Source of the DNA: a virus
IMG/VR virus record: IMGVR_UViG_3300043446_004804
Location: 1-42,745 of that record
Direction: 5' to 3' (one strand)
Length of the DNA: 42,745 bases
The translations under genes and the position numbers were made by a program. Positions 7,929-15,223 of the stretch are shown here, one piece after another. The first letter of the stretch is position 1, and each line of letters begins with the position of its first letter. Below the pieces are notes generated by a model. That model had not been told where the DNA came from. It worked only from the letters and a program-made list of their open reading frames with translations, and did not search any database.

Positions 7929-9570
7929 AATCCCACATATATGACATATCTCCATACTCATCTAAAAACCACCTATCACCTTCTTGGTCCGTAAAGCTTT
8001 TATCATCCATACCATCAATAATAAATCCAAATGGAGACATATCCTGTTCTATTTGATTTTTTTGTTCTTCATATAATCTTTTTCTAACATCTTGATCTGT
8101 AAGTTCTTTAAAATAATCTTGTGCAACTAACCAAGCATAAATTACTAAACACATTGCTAAGTCATCATTACATCCTTCCTCAGCTTCAAAAGAGTTGTGT
8201 TTTTGAATAAAAGTAGTTAATTCACTCATAACATCATAGTCTTTAAATAGAAGTTTATTTTCTTCTATCATAGTTTTTAAATTGAGGCATCCAACCTTTT
8301 TAACAGTTTTGGACATTTTGACACCAAGTTGAGTTTTTTTACCAGAAAATCCTTGCCCAACTATTTGACCCGCTCTTCCTCTCATTGAGCACATTAACAA
8401 GTTGTTATATTCTAAATCATAATGTATAATAGAAGCTACTTGATCACCAACATCATTAACTTCGCATAAAATATATGAATTATTATAATTTTTTGCTACA
8501 TCTACAATAATACTTGGAAAAAGCATTGGTTTTATTTCATTATTTCTATATTTTGCAACTACTTGATGTGGAAAAGTTGTTATATCAATAACAGTAAAAG
8601 CTGAATAGTCATTACCAACACCTCTAGCAACATCCACAGTAATTAAATAATCATGATCTTCTACGACTTCTTCATATACATCTAGTCCACCGCTACTTGT
8701 TCGTGGGTGATCATAAACTAAAGATCTGAGTTTTGATGGTGCTATAAGAGTATCAACTGATCCCAAAAACTCACATTCAAATTCAACTTTAAATTGATTT
8801 TCTGATGTGTTTGCAATAGTTTGTTTTTTCCACCCTTCATCTCTTCCAGGAACTTCACTCCAGTGAACATCAGTAAACACATATTCATTCTTTCCTTTTT
8901 CCGCATCGTGCCACATCCTATAAAAATGATTCATTCCATGTGGAGTGGAAACTATAATAACTTTTGTTTGTTTTCCTGAAGTAATTGTGGGATAAACTGA
9001 CGCAAAGAAAGAATCTGCAATATGGTTTGGAACGAAAGCAAATTCGTCCAAAAATAGAATATTGAATGACATTCCCCGGACTGCAGATGCGGATGTTGAT
9101 GCTGCTAAAATTTTAGAACCATTCTCAAGTTCAAGAGAACCTTTATTCCAAGAAATAATTCCCTGCTGCATCCATTTTGGTAGATTTTCATATGCCGTTT
9201 GCAACCTATCTAAAAGTTCTCTTGCAGTGGCTGCTTTGTTTGCTAGAATGCCAATATTTACATTGTCATTAAAAACTGCATAGTGCAACAGAAATGCAAC
9301 CACAGTAGTAGACTTACCAGTCTGTCGTGGCATTTTGCAGATATTAAATCTGTGCTTATGAAAATTAGTAATTAATTTTTCTTGGAAATGATATGGTTTG
9401 AATGTTTGAAGACCGTGATCAAGAGTAACAATTTTTACATAATTATTGGCAAAATAAACGGGGTCATTCATGCACTTGACAATCTCAAGAACTTGTTCTT
9501 CTGTAAATTCGTGAGTAGTATTCGCCTTTTTTAAAAGCGGATTACCAAGATATACATCATTATTTGCCAT
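7921..9570 (-). CDS. 17: Large terminase subunit gp17 (ATPase and nuclease)
   Basis: This 549-aa protein (T4 gp17 is 610 aa) is the DNA packaging motor and headful nuclease. Walker A is PRQTGKST at residues 81-88. Walker B is ILFLDEFAF at 171-179 with the catalytic Glu176. The coupling motif STP is at 208-210. The C-terminal RNase H-like nuclease has its acidic residues at D313 (TVDVARG), E370 (LCEVND) and D469 or D470 (CNDDLAMC). All motifs are intact, so the gene should be functional. A weak AGGT lies about 10 bases upstream of ATG 9570. Unlike T4, where genes 16 and 17 overlap, a 474-aa gene separates the two terminase genes. Confidence 0.98.
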   Translation of the reverse strand: MANNDVYLGNPLLKKANTTHEFTEEQVLEIVKCMNDPVYFANNYVKIVTLDHGLQTFKPYHFQEKLITNFHKHRFNICKMPRQTGKSTTVVAFLLHYAVFNDNVNIGILANKAATARELLDRLQTAYENLPKWMQQGIISWNKGSLELENGSKILAASTSASAVRGMSFNILFLDEFAFVPNHIADSFFASVYPTITSGKQTKVIIVSTPHGMNHFYRMWHDAEKGKNEYVFTDVHWSEVPGRDEGWKKQTIANTSENQFKVEFECEFLGSVDTLIAPSKLRSLVYDHPRTSSGGLDVYEEVVEDHDYLITVDVARGVGNDYSAFTVIDITTFPHQVVAKYRNNEIKPMLFPSIIVDVAKNYNNSYILCEVNDVGDQVASIIHYDLEYNNLLMCSMRGRAGQIVGQGFSGKKTQLGVKMSKTVKKVGCLNLKTMIEENKLLFKDYDVMSELTTFIQKHNSFEAEEGCNDDLAMCLVIYAWLVAQDYFKELTDQDVRKRLYEEQKNQIEQDMSPFGFIIDGMDDKSFTDQEGDRWFLDEYGDMSYMWDYG

Positions 9571-9586
9571 AACAAATACCTATAGA

Positions 9587-11011
9587 TTAATTACAATTCC
9601 AACGTTTACGTGCTGCTTTACCTCTTTCTCCAGTCCAACTTCTAGAACGACTGCAGAAATTCTTTCTTCTTTTCCAGTCTGCAGAACCTGGTTTTAGTTC
9701 TGAAGGAGGTGTAGTAACAGCGGTTTTAAGTTTTGAACCTGGATTCTCTCTGCGATATGCCTTTACTGCAGCAGCACTTAATCCATCAGTCTTATCTTGG
9801 CGATTTACTTTCTGCCAATCTTCAACAACTTCAACTTCTTCTCCCATTGCTTTTACATAATTTTTACTGGGTCCTGGTTTTGCGGAACTTCCACCTTGTG
9901 GACCATATACTTGAATTAGCGGTTTTCCTGGTTGTATTTCGGAAACGGAGTGATAAACTACAACACTTCCGGGATAAACTTTTTGAATTTCATCATTAAT
10001 TTCTTTGCGAGTTGGAAGTTTAAGTTGTGGGAAAAACATTTTTAAGGAATAATATTTTGCTCTCCAAGTTAAAGTAACCGCAACAACATTTCCAGTTTGG
10101 GATTGTATTCTCGTTGCTTCACTTACTTGAGATTTAAATCCTTTTATTGGTTCTGGTTTGATAATATCAACTACCTCTGCAAAAGTGTTTCCGTTAGCAT
10201 CTTCTATAGTTACATTTTCAGGAACACAATTTGGAACTTCCTGACCACCTTTCATTTTTGTTGTGGGATTTCCAACCTTTTTACCTTTCCAACATTTTGA
10301 AGCACCTACATTTTTTCTTGCCTGATCTAAGTCTTCACCAATATCTAAAGTTTTTGGATATCCCTTTTCTCCTGGTTTTGCTGGACGTTCTCCACGCTTT
10401 CTTTTTTTATCAATATTGTACCATAAACCTTTTTTCTTACCTTCTCCAATAAGTTCTCCGAGAATTTTATCAACCATTTTTTCTTCTTCCATTTCTCCAC
10501 TTGTAACATAATCTGCTGCAGTATCAATATAATCTGCTGCTTTGGTAATTTTGGATTGTACCCATGCTTCTAAGTTACCCTCTCCCTTACCAACTGTCAT
10601 CTCCAATCTTTTAATTGCATTTGCCATAGTTTTGAGTTCTGAACGAACCATAGAATATTCTTCATCTTTTACAGAAACTTTATCCCACGTTTTCTCACCG
10701 TAACCACATTCAGATCTACCTTCTCTCTTATTACATAAAGGACAATATCTTTGCTCTTCATGAGATTCTTTTACATCTTTAAATTTTTTATGTTCTTTCT
10801 TTGCAGATGCTTCCATTTTTTTTAAACGTGTATAATAATCTGGAATTTCATCTAGATGTTGAAGAGCAATATTCATGGCAAGGTTATGATCTTTAGTATG
10901 TTCATGTTCAATAGGTTCTCCCATATCAAGTTGTTTTTGTATAAAAGAAACATCTAAACGATGCTTCTTGGCAATTTGTTCAACTGTTTTGTGTGATTTA
11001 ATCTTGCCCAT
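9587..11011 (-). CDS. Mosaic multi-domain protein between the terminase genes, 474 aa
   Basis: Seen in order: residues 1-70, a helical domain with EHEHTKDHNLAMNIALQHLDEIPDYYTRL that resembles DUF5661 as I remember it; C90-x2-C93 and C102, a possible zinc knuckle; 145-170, EAWVQSKITKAADYIDTAADYV; 195-222, KGLWYNIDKKRKRGERPAKPGEKGYPK; 240-263, CWKGKKVGNPTTKMKGGQEVPNCVP; 311-352, a domain shared with the 106-aa protein at 2525-2845; 405-474, LSAAAVKAYRRENPGSKL with FCSRSRSW, resembling DUF6321. Each is a small unit I recall from cyanophage proteins. The whole is Lys-rich and soluble. Its position suggests a packaging or head role, but no function can be assigned. A late promoter precedes it. Confidence 0.88.
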   Translation of the reverse strand: MGKIKSHKTVEQIAKKHRLDVSFIQKQLDMGEPIEHEHTKDHNLAMNIALQHLDEIPDYYTRLKKMEASAKKEHKKFKDVKESHEEQRYCPLCNKREGRSECGYGEKTWDKVSVKDEEYSMVRSELKTMANAIKRLEMTVGKGEGNLEAWVQSKITKAADYIDTAADYVTSGEMEEEKMVDKILGELIGEGKKKGLWYNIDKKRKRGERPAKPGEKGYPKTLDIGEDLDQARKNVGASKCWKGKKVGNPTTKMKGGQEVPNCVPENVTIEDANGNTFAEVVDIIKPEPIKGFKSQVSEATRIQSQTGNVVAVTLTWRAKYYSLKMFFPQLKLPTRKEINDEIQKVYPGSVVVYHSVSEIQPGKPLIQVYGPQGGSSAKPGPSKNYVKAMGEEVEVVEDWQKVNRQDKTDGLSAAAVKAYRRENPGSKLKTAVTTPPSELKPGSADWKRRKNFCSRSRSWTGERGKAARKRWNCN

Positions 11012-11028
11012 TTGGATAATTGAACCTT

Positions 11029-11040
11029 TATTTATTTATT
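11029..11040 (-). promoter_or_regulatory. Late promoter core, two overlapping AATAAATA
   Basis: The minus strand reads AATAAATAAATA, giving two registers of the late core 17 and 21 bases before ATG 11011. It overlaps the TAA stop of gp16. Confidence 0.5.
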
Positions 11041-11488
11041 ATTCTGACTGTTCTTGGGATTGCTGTTTAAGAAGCTTTGCTAATTCTGCAGTTGACCCTA
11101 CAAAAAGAGCATTATTAACTGTGGTTGGACCTTTAACTTTTTCTTCTTCAATATCTTTCAATTTTTTTTGCAAATCCATCAATTTATCAGTTGCGTCAGC
11201 GACATTTTTTATAAGTTGTCCGGCAACTTCATATGCTCTAGGCATTTCACTTTCTTGTGCTAATTCTAAAATTCCATTAATAGCTTCCTGACCCTTTTCA
11301 ATAAGAGAATATAAATTTCCTCTAGTATATTCATAATCCTTTTTAATTTCATCAGATTTTACTTCCAATGAAATATTTTCTAGTTTTTCTATAGATTTAT
11401 TTTTTTCTTCTGTTGAAGAAATCACCTCACTTTTTATATTGAAAGTGTCATTTAATTCATCATATTTTTTATTTTTTGTCATTTTCAT
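11039..11488 (-). CDS. 16: Small terminase subunit gp16
   Basis: The 149-aa protein (T4 gp16 is 164 aa) recognises DNA and stimulates gp17. The middle has TRGNLYSLIEKGQEAINGILELAQESEMPRAYEVAGQLIKNVADATDKLMDLQKK, the conserved helical hairpin or coiled-coil oligomerisation region of T4-type small terminases (about residues 55-110). Both ends are charged and variable. The start ATG 11488 overlaps the gp15 stop (ATGA); a second ATG two codons on (11482) is possible. Its TAA overlaps the promoter for the next gene. Confidence 0.93.
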   Translation of the reverse strand: MKMTKNKKYDELNDTFNIKSEVISSTEEKNKSIEKLENISLEVKSDEIKKDYEYTRGNLYSLIEKGQEAINGILELAQESEMPRAYEVAGQLIKNVADATDKLMDLQKKLKDIEEEKVKGPTTVNNALFVGSTAELAKLLKQQSQEQSE

Positions 11489-12486
11489 AAGGTAAATCCA
11501 CTAAAACCAAAATCATCACCTTCCTCAACCAATTGATTATCAGTAGAAGTTATTGATTTAATTTCAGCACCAGACAAATGTGATGTCACTGTAGTATTAT
11601 CTCTTCCCCTATCTACAGTAAGAACATTTCCGGATTTAGATCTAACAAAAATTTCTTCACCTTCTAAGTCCAAATAACTATTAGCAGATATTCCAGATGC
11701 ATCATTTACAGATATTAATGAATCTTCTGTTGAGATATCTGCAGATATATTTGTTAAAACTATTCCGGTATAGTTTTTGATTGCTCTCTTTTCAACAGAA
11801 TATACAACATCTCTAGTTGGAGTAGAAGTAGAACCTCCAGCAATATAACCAATAGAAGCCTTTTTGATGACATCTCTTGTAACGGTAGAGACTGGACCGA
11901 ATAGATATATTTTTGCAGTAAATCTCAGAGTATAAATTAAAGATCTTCTAGTAGTAAAATCACCTTCATAATCATCCTGCATTGTTATATTTTCTAATAC
12001 AACCGGAATATCTTTTTTTTCATCTATAGCATCAACCAATTCAACTGTAATATTGTAAGATGGTTGAAAGTATGGTAGAATTTGTTCAACTATTTGCAAA
12101 GCATCATCATTCAATTTTGACATTATCGACAATTCAAATTGCATATTGTATGGAACTGGCATAAATGCCTTCTTAGTTTCTGTTCCATCATTTGCATCTT
12201 TTGCAGTAAAAAATTGTGTTGTAGTAACTTTTCTTGAAGGATCATATGTAAGTCCGGTAAATTCAAATGACATTCTTGGCAAAGTCATTTGAATTGGTTT
12301 ACTCAAATTTGGCGATTGCTCCAATCTTGCCAAAAACTTTTGAGTTGGACCATATGCTAATGGCACTTTAATAATACTCTTTACATTTCCAGAATTATCA
12401 AAGTGTTTTAATGTAATATCATTAAATAATGAACCAAAAGCAATTACAGTTTTTCTTAAAATTTCGTGATAAAAGTATTCAAACAT
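11485..12486 (-). CDS. 15: Tail sheath stabiliser / tail completion protein gp15
   Basis: The 333-aa protein (T4 gp15 is 272 aa) caps the tail and joins it to the neck. Seen: FEYFYHEILRKTVIAFGSLFNDI at the N-terminus, VPLAYGPTQKFLARLE near residue 41, LPRMSFEF near residue 69, and PYNMQFELSIM with EQILPYFQPSYN, all characteristic of T4-type gp15. The C-terminal 62 residues before the tail (about 251-312) form an extra module with GEEIFVRS, a DRG triplet and SHLSGAEI. The same kind of module occurs in both giant baseplate proteins. A late promoter lies 37 bases upstream; its stop overlaps the gp16 start by 4 bases. Confidence 0.93.
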   Translation of the reverse strand: MFEYFYHEILRKTVIAFGSLFNDITLKHFDNSGNVKSIIKVPLAYGPTQKFLARLEQSPNLSKPIQMTLPRMSFEFTGLTYDPSRKVTTTQFFTAKDANDGTETKKAFMPVPYNMQFELSIMSKLNDDALQIVEQILPYFQPSYNITVELVDAIDEKKDIPVVLENITMQDDYEGDFTTRRSLIYTLRFTAKIYLFGPVSTVTRDVIKKASIGYIAGGSTSTPTRDVVYSVEKRAIKNYTGIVLTNISADISTEDSLISVNDASGISANSYLDLEGEEIFVRSKSGNVLTVDRGRDNTTVTSHLSGAEIKSITSTDNQLVEEGDDFGFSGFTL

Positions 12487-12523
12487 AGTTACTATCTCTA
12501 TTTTTACTTATCATAATAAATAG

Positions 12524-12531
12524 TATTTATG
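12524..12531 (-). promoter_or_regulatory. Late promoter core CATAAATA for gp15
   Basis: The minus strand reads CATAAATA 37 bases before the gp15 start, in the 50-base gap after gp14. A short inverted repeat (ATAAATA and TATTTAT) covers it. Confidence 0.5.
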
Positions 12532-12536
12532 GTATA

Positions 12537-13952
12537 TTATGGCATACCAAAAGGATTTGATTGTGAAAAATCTATTATTTTATCAGCTTCAATTTGGATT
12601 TCATTATTGCTAGCATATCCATCATCTACTACATCATTATTAATAAATCTTAATTGATATGAAGCTGATGACGCAGTTCCGACAATATATTCTCCAGTAG
12701 AAAATTGCCCGTCTATTGTAGAAACTTCAAGTTTGTTAGTAATAGCACTCCAAGATCTAACTCTAGCTGTAGTTCCGCTTTCTGATCCATATACAGTCTC
12801 ATTAAACAAATAAGTACCAACTCCAGAAATTGATGGAGATTGGATTGTAATTGTTGGAGATTCTGTATATCCAAGTCCAGCATTAGTTATATTTATTGCA
12901 ATAATTTTTCCACTATCATCAACCACAGCTGATGCTGCTGCAGATATAGAGGATATTCCACTAAATGTTACATTTGGAGAAGATGTATATCCAGATCCAG
13001 CATTAGTTACTGTAATTATTCCAATAACACCATCACCTATAAACGCAGTTGCAGCCGCTCCACTTCCACCACCACCAATAAATCTAACTCCAGGAGCTTT
13101 TATATATCCATATCCTGGATTTAAAATTTGTACTGACTGAACTGACTTTGCCCTTGGATTTATGTTGTCATTACAAACAACAACACCACCGACCATTATT
13201 GCAGTAGCAATTCCAGTTTTTCCTCCGTTTGGTGCTGAAGATAAACCAACGAAAGGTGTGGTTGTGTATCCACCACCTCTATTTGTTACCGTAATTAATC
13301 TTATTCCACCATTTACTACATTTGTTATTGCCGAGGCTGTTATTCCAATACCAACCATAGAAAGAGTTTGTATTGGTCCTATTGCAACAAATCCTTCATT
13401 TAAATCAGTTCCTATACCAGTTAAAACATCATCAATTTCTTCAATTCCAGTATCAATAACTTCATCTTCATATCTAAACAATTCACATCTTAGTTCATAT
13501 GTATAGTTTCCTTGCAGTTGATAAAATGGTTTTTCATGTTCGACGTATTTAATTTCAAATAATCGATCACCTAAAGGAAAATAAATTAAATCACCCTCCT
13601 TTGGTCTTGAAGCTAACTTGACATTTGATTGCTCTTTAAGTAATGGGTAAATATAAGTTTCAAACCTTTCAACCGATATAGTTAGTACCAATTCATTTAA
13701 AGCTTGTATACCAAATTTCGATAATATTGTTGGATTATCTGAGTACCCTTCATAACTAGTTACGTATGCTTCTATTGGATATGCAATATCAAAAGATGAT
13801 TCTATAACTTCTTTTATTATCTTCTTTTCAGTTAAAAATTTTCTTGGCAAATAGTATACTTCAATACCATACATTCTTATTTGCTCATTAACTAAATCTT
13901 GAATGAGCGATTGTTCTGTTTTTGAACCCTGTAAGAAAAATGGATTTAACAT
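12537..13952 (-). CDS. 14: Neck protein gp14 with repeat insertion
   Basis: The 471-aa protein is far longer than T4 gp14 (256 aa). Residues 1-165 (NPFFLQGSKTEQSLIQDL, EVYYLPRK, KEGDLIYFPLGDRLFEIKYVE, FYQLQGNYTYELRCELFRYE) are the conserved neck domain. The C-terminus NNEIQIEADKIIDFSQSNPFG is also conserved. Between them, about residues 200-380, are four copies of a G-x-G-Y repeat: GGGYTTTP, GYGYIKAP, GSGYTSSP and GLGYTESP, each followed by a Gly/Ala-rich turn. Related repeats occur in three other structural proteins here. AGGATAG lies just before ATG 13952, and the gene follows gp13 with 5 bases between. With gp13 it should form the portal-proximal neck rings. Confidence 0.95.
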   Translation of the reverse strand: MLNPFFLQGSKTEQSLIQDLVNEQIRMYGIEVYYLPRKFLTEKKIIKEVIESSFDIAYPIEAYVTSYEGYSDNPTILSKFGIQALNELVLTISVERFETYIYPLLKEQSNVKLASRPKEGDLIYFPLGDRLFEIKYVEHEKPFYQLQGNYTYELRCELFRYEDEVIDTGIEEIDDVLTGIGTDLNEGFVAIGPIQTLSMVGIGITASAITNVVNGGIRLITVTNRGGGYTTTPFVGLSSAPNGGKTGIATAIMVGGVVVCNDNINPRAKSVQSVQILNPGYGYIKAPGVRFIGGGGSGAAATAFIGDGVIGIITVTNAGSGYTSSPNVTFSGISSISAAASAVVDDSGKIIAINITNAGLGYTESPTITIQSPSISGVGTYLFNETVYGSESGTTARVRSWSAITNKLEVSTIDGQFSTGEYIVGTASSASYQLRFINNDVVDDGYASNNEIQIEADKIIDFSQSNPFGMP

Positions 13953-13957
13953 CTATC

Positions 13958-14803
13958 CTATCCAATCATATCTAAAGGTGGAAGTTCGTAAGTATTTGAC
14001 ATTTTTTCCATTAAAATATCCAACTCTCGTTGAGCATCGTCATATATTTGCCTTCCATTTAGTTCTATTCCTCCAGGAAGTTTTACTCCCTGAAATTTTA
14101 TCAAATTTTGCCCCCATTGGCGCTTTATTAGAGAAGTTAAGTATAATTTTAAAAATGAATCATTCCAAACTCTAGAATAATCATTTGGATCTAGAACTGT
14201 ATAACAATCAACTATTAAATAATCTCCGGAAGAAACAGATCCCCAATCAATATCCAAATACAATCTATCCTGTCTTTTATTAAATCGTATCTGTTTTTGA
14301 GTTGTCAATAAAAAATTAATATCTTCTAGATATGTTTTAACCATAGCATATGATAAAAGTTCAGTAGTTCCCCAATAATAAATATCATTTAAAAATAATT
14401 GATATTTGACACTAAACATATTATGTGTAATTGTATTCGATCCATCATAGTGAAATATTTTATTTACACCAATTACGGATGGTGGAACTTGTAAATAATT
14501 ACTATTTTCTTCAAAAGTAAAGGTTGTGGCAGTGCCAACAATATTAGCAGTTGCTGTAGTTGTAACTATACCAACAGGACTTGAACTACCCCTCGCCCTG
14601 CCTCTATCAATATCATTTTGAGTCAGTCTATATTTAAAAAATGTTGGATATACGCCATCAAAATGTCTTTCCTGAAAAAATTGAATAGCATCATCAACAA
14701 GATCATCAATTTGCTCATCAGCAACATTAATTTCCAAAACAGGAGCTCCCAATTTCCTTTTGCAGTATTCTACTAATTCTTGCCTGGTAGTTGGTTGCGC
14801 CAT
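13958..14803 (-). CDS. 13: Neck (head completion) protein gp13
   Basis: The 281-aa protein (T4 gp13 is 309 aa) binds the portal after packaging and joins head to tail. Conserved T4-type signatures are TRQELVEYCKRKLGAPVLEINVADEQIDDLVDDAIQFFQERHFDG at the N-terminus (residues 6-50), KRQDRLYLDIDW in the middle, and WGQNLIKFQGVKLPGGIELNGRQIYDDA near the C-terminus. GGAGAG lies before the start and a late promoter core lies 19 bases upstream. No anomaly seen. Confidence 0.96.
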   Translation of the reverse strand: MAQPTTRQELVEYCKRKLGAPVLEINVADEQIDDLVDDAIQFFQERHFDGVYPTFFKYRLTQNDIDRGRARGSSSPVGIVTTTATANIVGTATTFTFEENSNYLQVPPSVIGVNKIFHYDGSNTITHNMFSVKYQLFLNDIYYWGTTELLSYAMVKTYLEDINFLLTTQKQIRFNKRQDRLYLDIDWGSVSSGDYLIVDCYTVLDPNDYSRVWNDSFLKLYLTSLIKRQWGQNLIKFQGVKLPGGIELNGRQIYDDAQRELDILMEKMSNTYELPPLDMIG

Positions 14804-14822
14804 TTTTTATAGACTCTCCAAA

Positions 14823-14830
14823 TATTTATT
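14823..14830 (-). promoter_or_regulatory. Late promoter core AATAAATA for gp13-gp14
   Basis: The minus strand reads AATAAATA 19 bases before ATG 14803 and overlaps the TAA stop of the 59-aa gene. Confidence 0.6.
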
Positions 14831-15008
14831 AAAAATTTGATAATGACATACTTGCAACTACTTCCTGTTGCTTCAAATATAGTTTGAAATAGCATTTAGC
14901 AATATCTCTTAATTTTTCTACTTCGGAAATCGAATCAATTTCCGAAGCATATTTAAAATACTCAAAACTCTTACTTAGATTTTCCAATTCTATATTATCA
15001 GGATTCAT
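14829..15008 (-). CDS. Small conserved hypothetical protein, 59 aa
   Basis: The frame starts at ATG 15008 with a strong GGAGG eight bases upstream and encodes MNPDNIELENLSKSFEYFKY, then SEVEKLRDIAKCYFKLYLKQQE. It is helical and charged; I remember similar small proteins beside gp13 in cyanophages but know no function. The start overlaps the end of the 74-aa gene by 11 bases, so the two are probably coupled. Its stop overlaps the gp13 late promoter. Confidence 0.8.
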   Translation of the reverse strand: MNPDNIELENLSKSFEYFKYASEIDSISEVEKLRDIAKCYFKLYLKQQEVVASMSLSNF

Positions 15009-15222
15009 TTAGTAACCTCCTTAAAAGAAATTTAATTTCATCAATATTTTCCTTTATATTAGCAACATCCGTCTCTAAATTTTGTATTTTTTGAGACTCT
15101 TCCTCCTTTACTTTTTTTCTTGAAAGATAGTCATTGTATTCCATATCATTAGTATTAATAATAGAATTATTTCGGGGATCTCTAATTAACTTATCATATC
15201 CCTTTACTCTTAAAAAGTCCAT
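14998..15222 (-). CDS. Small coiled-coil protein, 74 aa
   Basis: I chose ATG 15222, which lies one base after the TGA of the 2480-aa gene; the longer reading would need a TTG. The protein begins MDFLRVKGYDKLIRDPRNNSIINTND and continues into a charged heptad-like stretch, KVKEEESQKIQNLETDV, then IDEIKFLLRRLL, a likely coiled coil over residues 38-70. The N-terminal pattern (xLIRDPxxNSIIN) recurs in small cyanophage tail-region proteins as I remember them. Function unknown; a structural or assembly role is suggested only by the position between baseplate and neck genes. Confidence 0.8.
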   Translation of the reverse strand: MDFLRVKGYDKLIRDPRNNSIINTNDMEYNDYLSRKKVKEEESQKIQNLETDVANIKENIDEIKFLLRRLLNES

Positions 15223-15223
15223 A

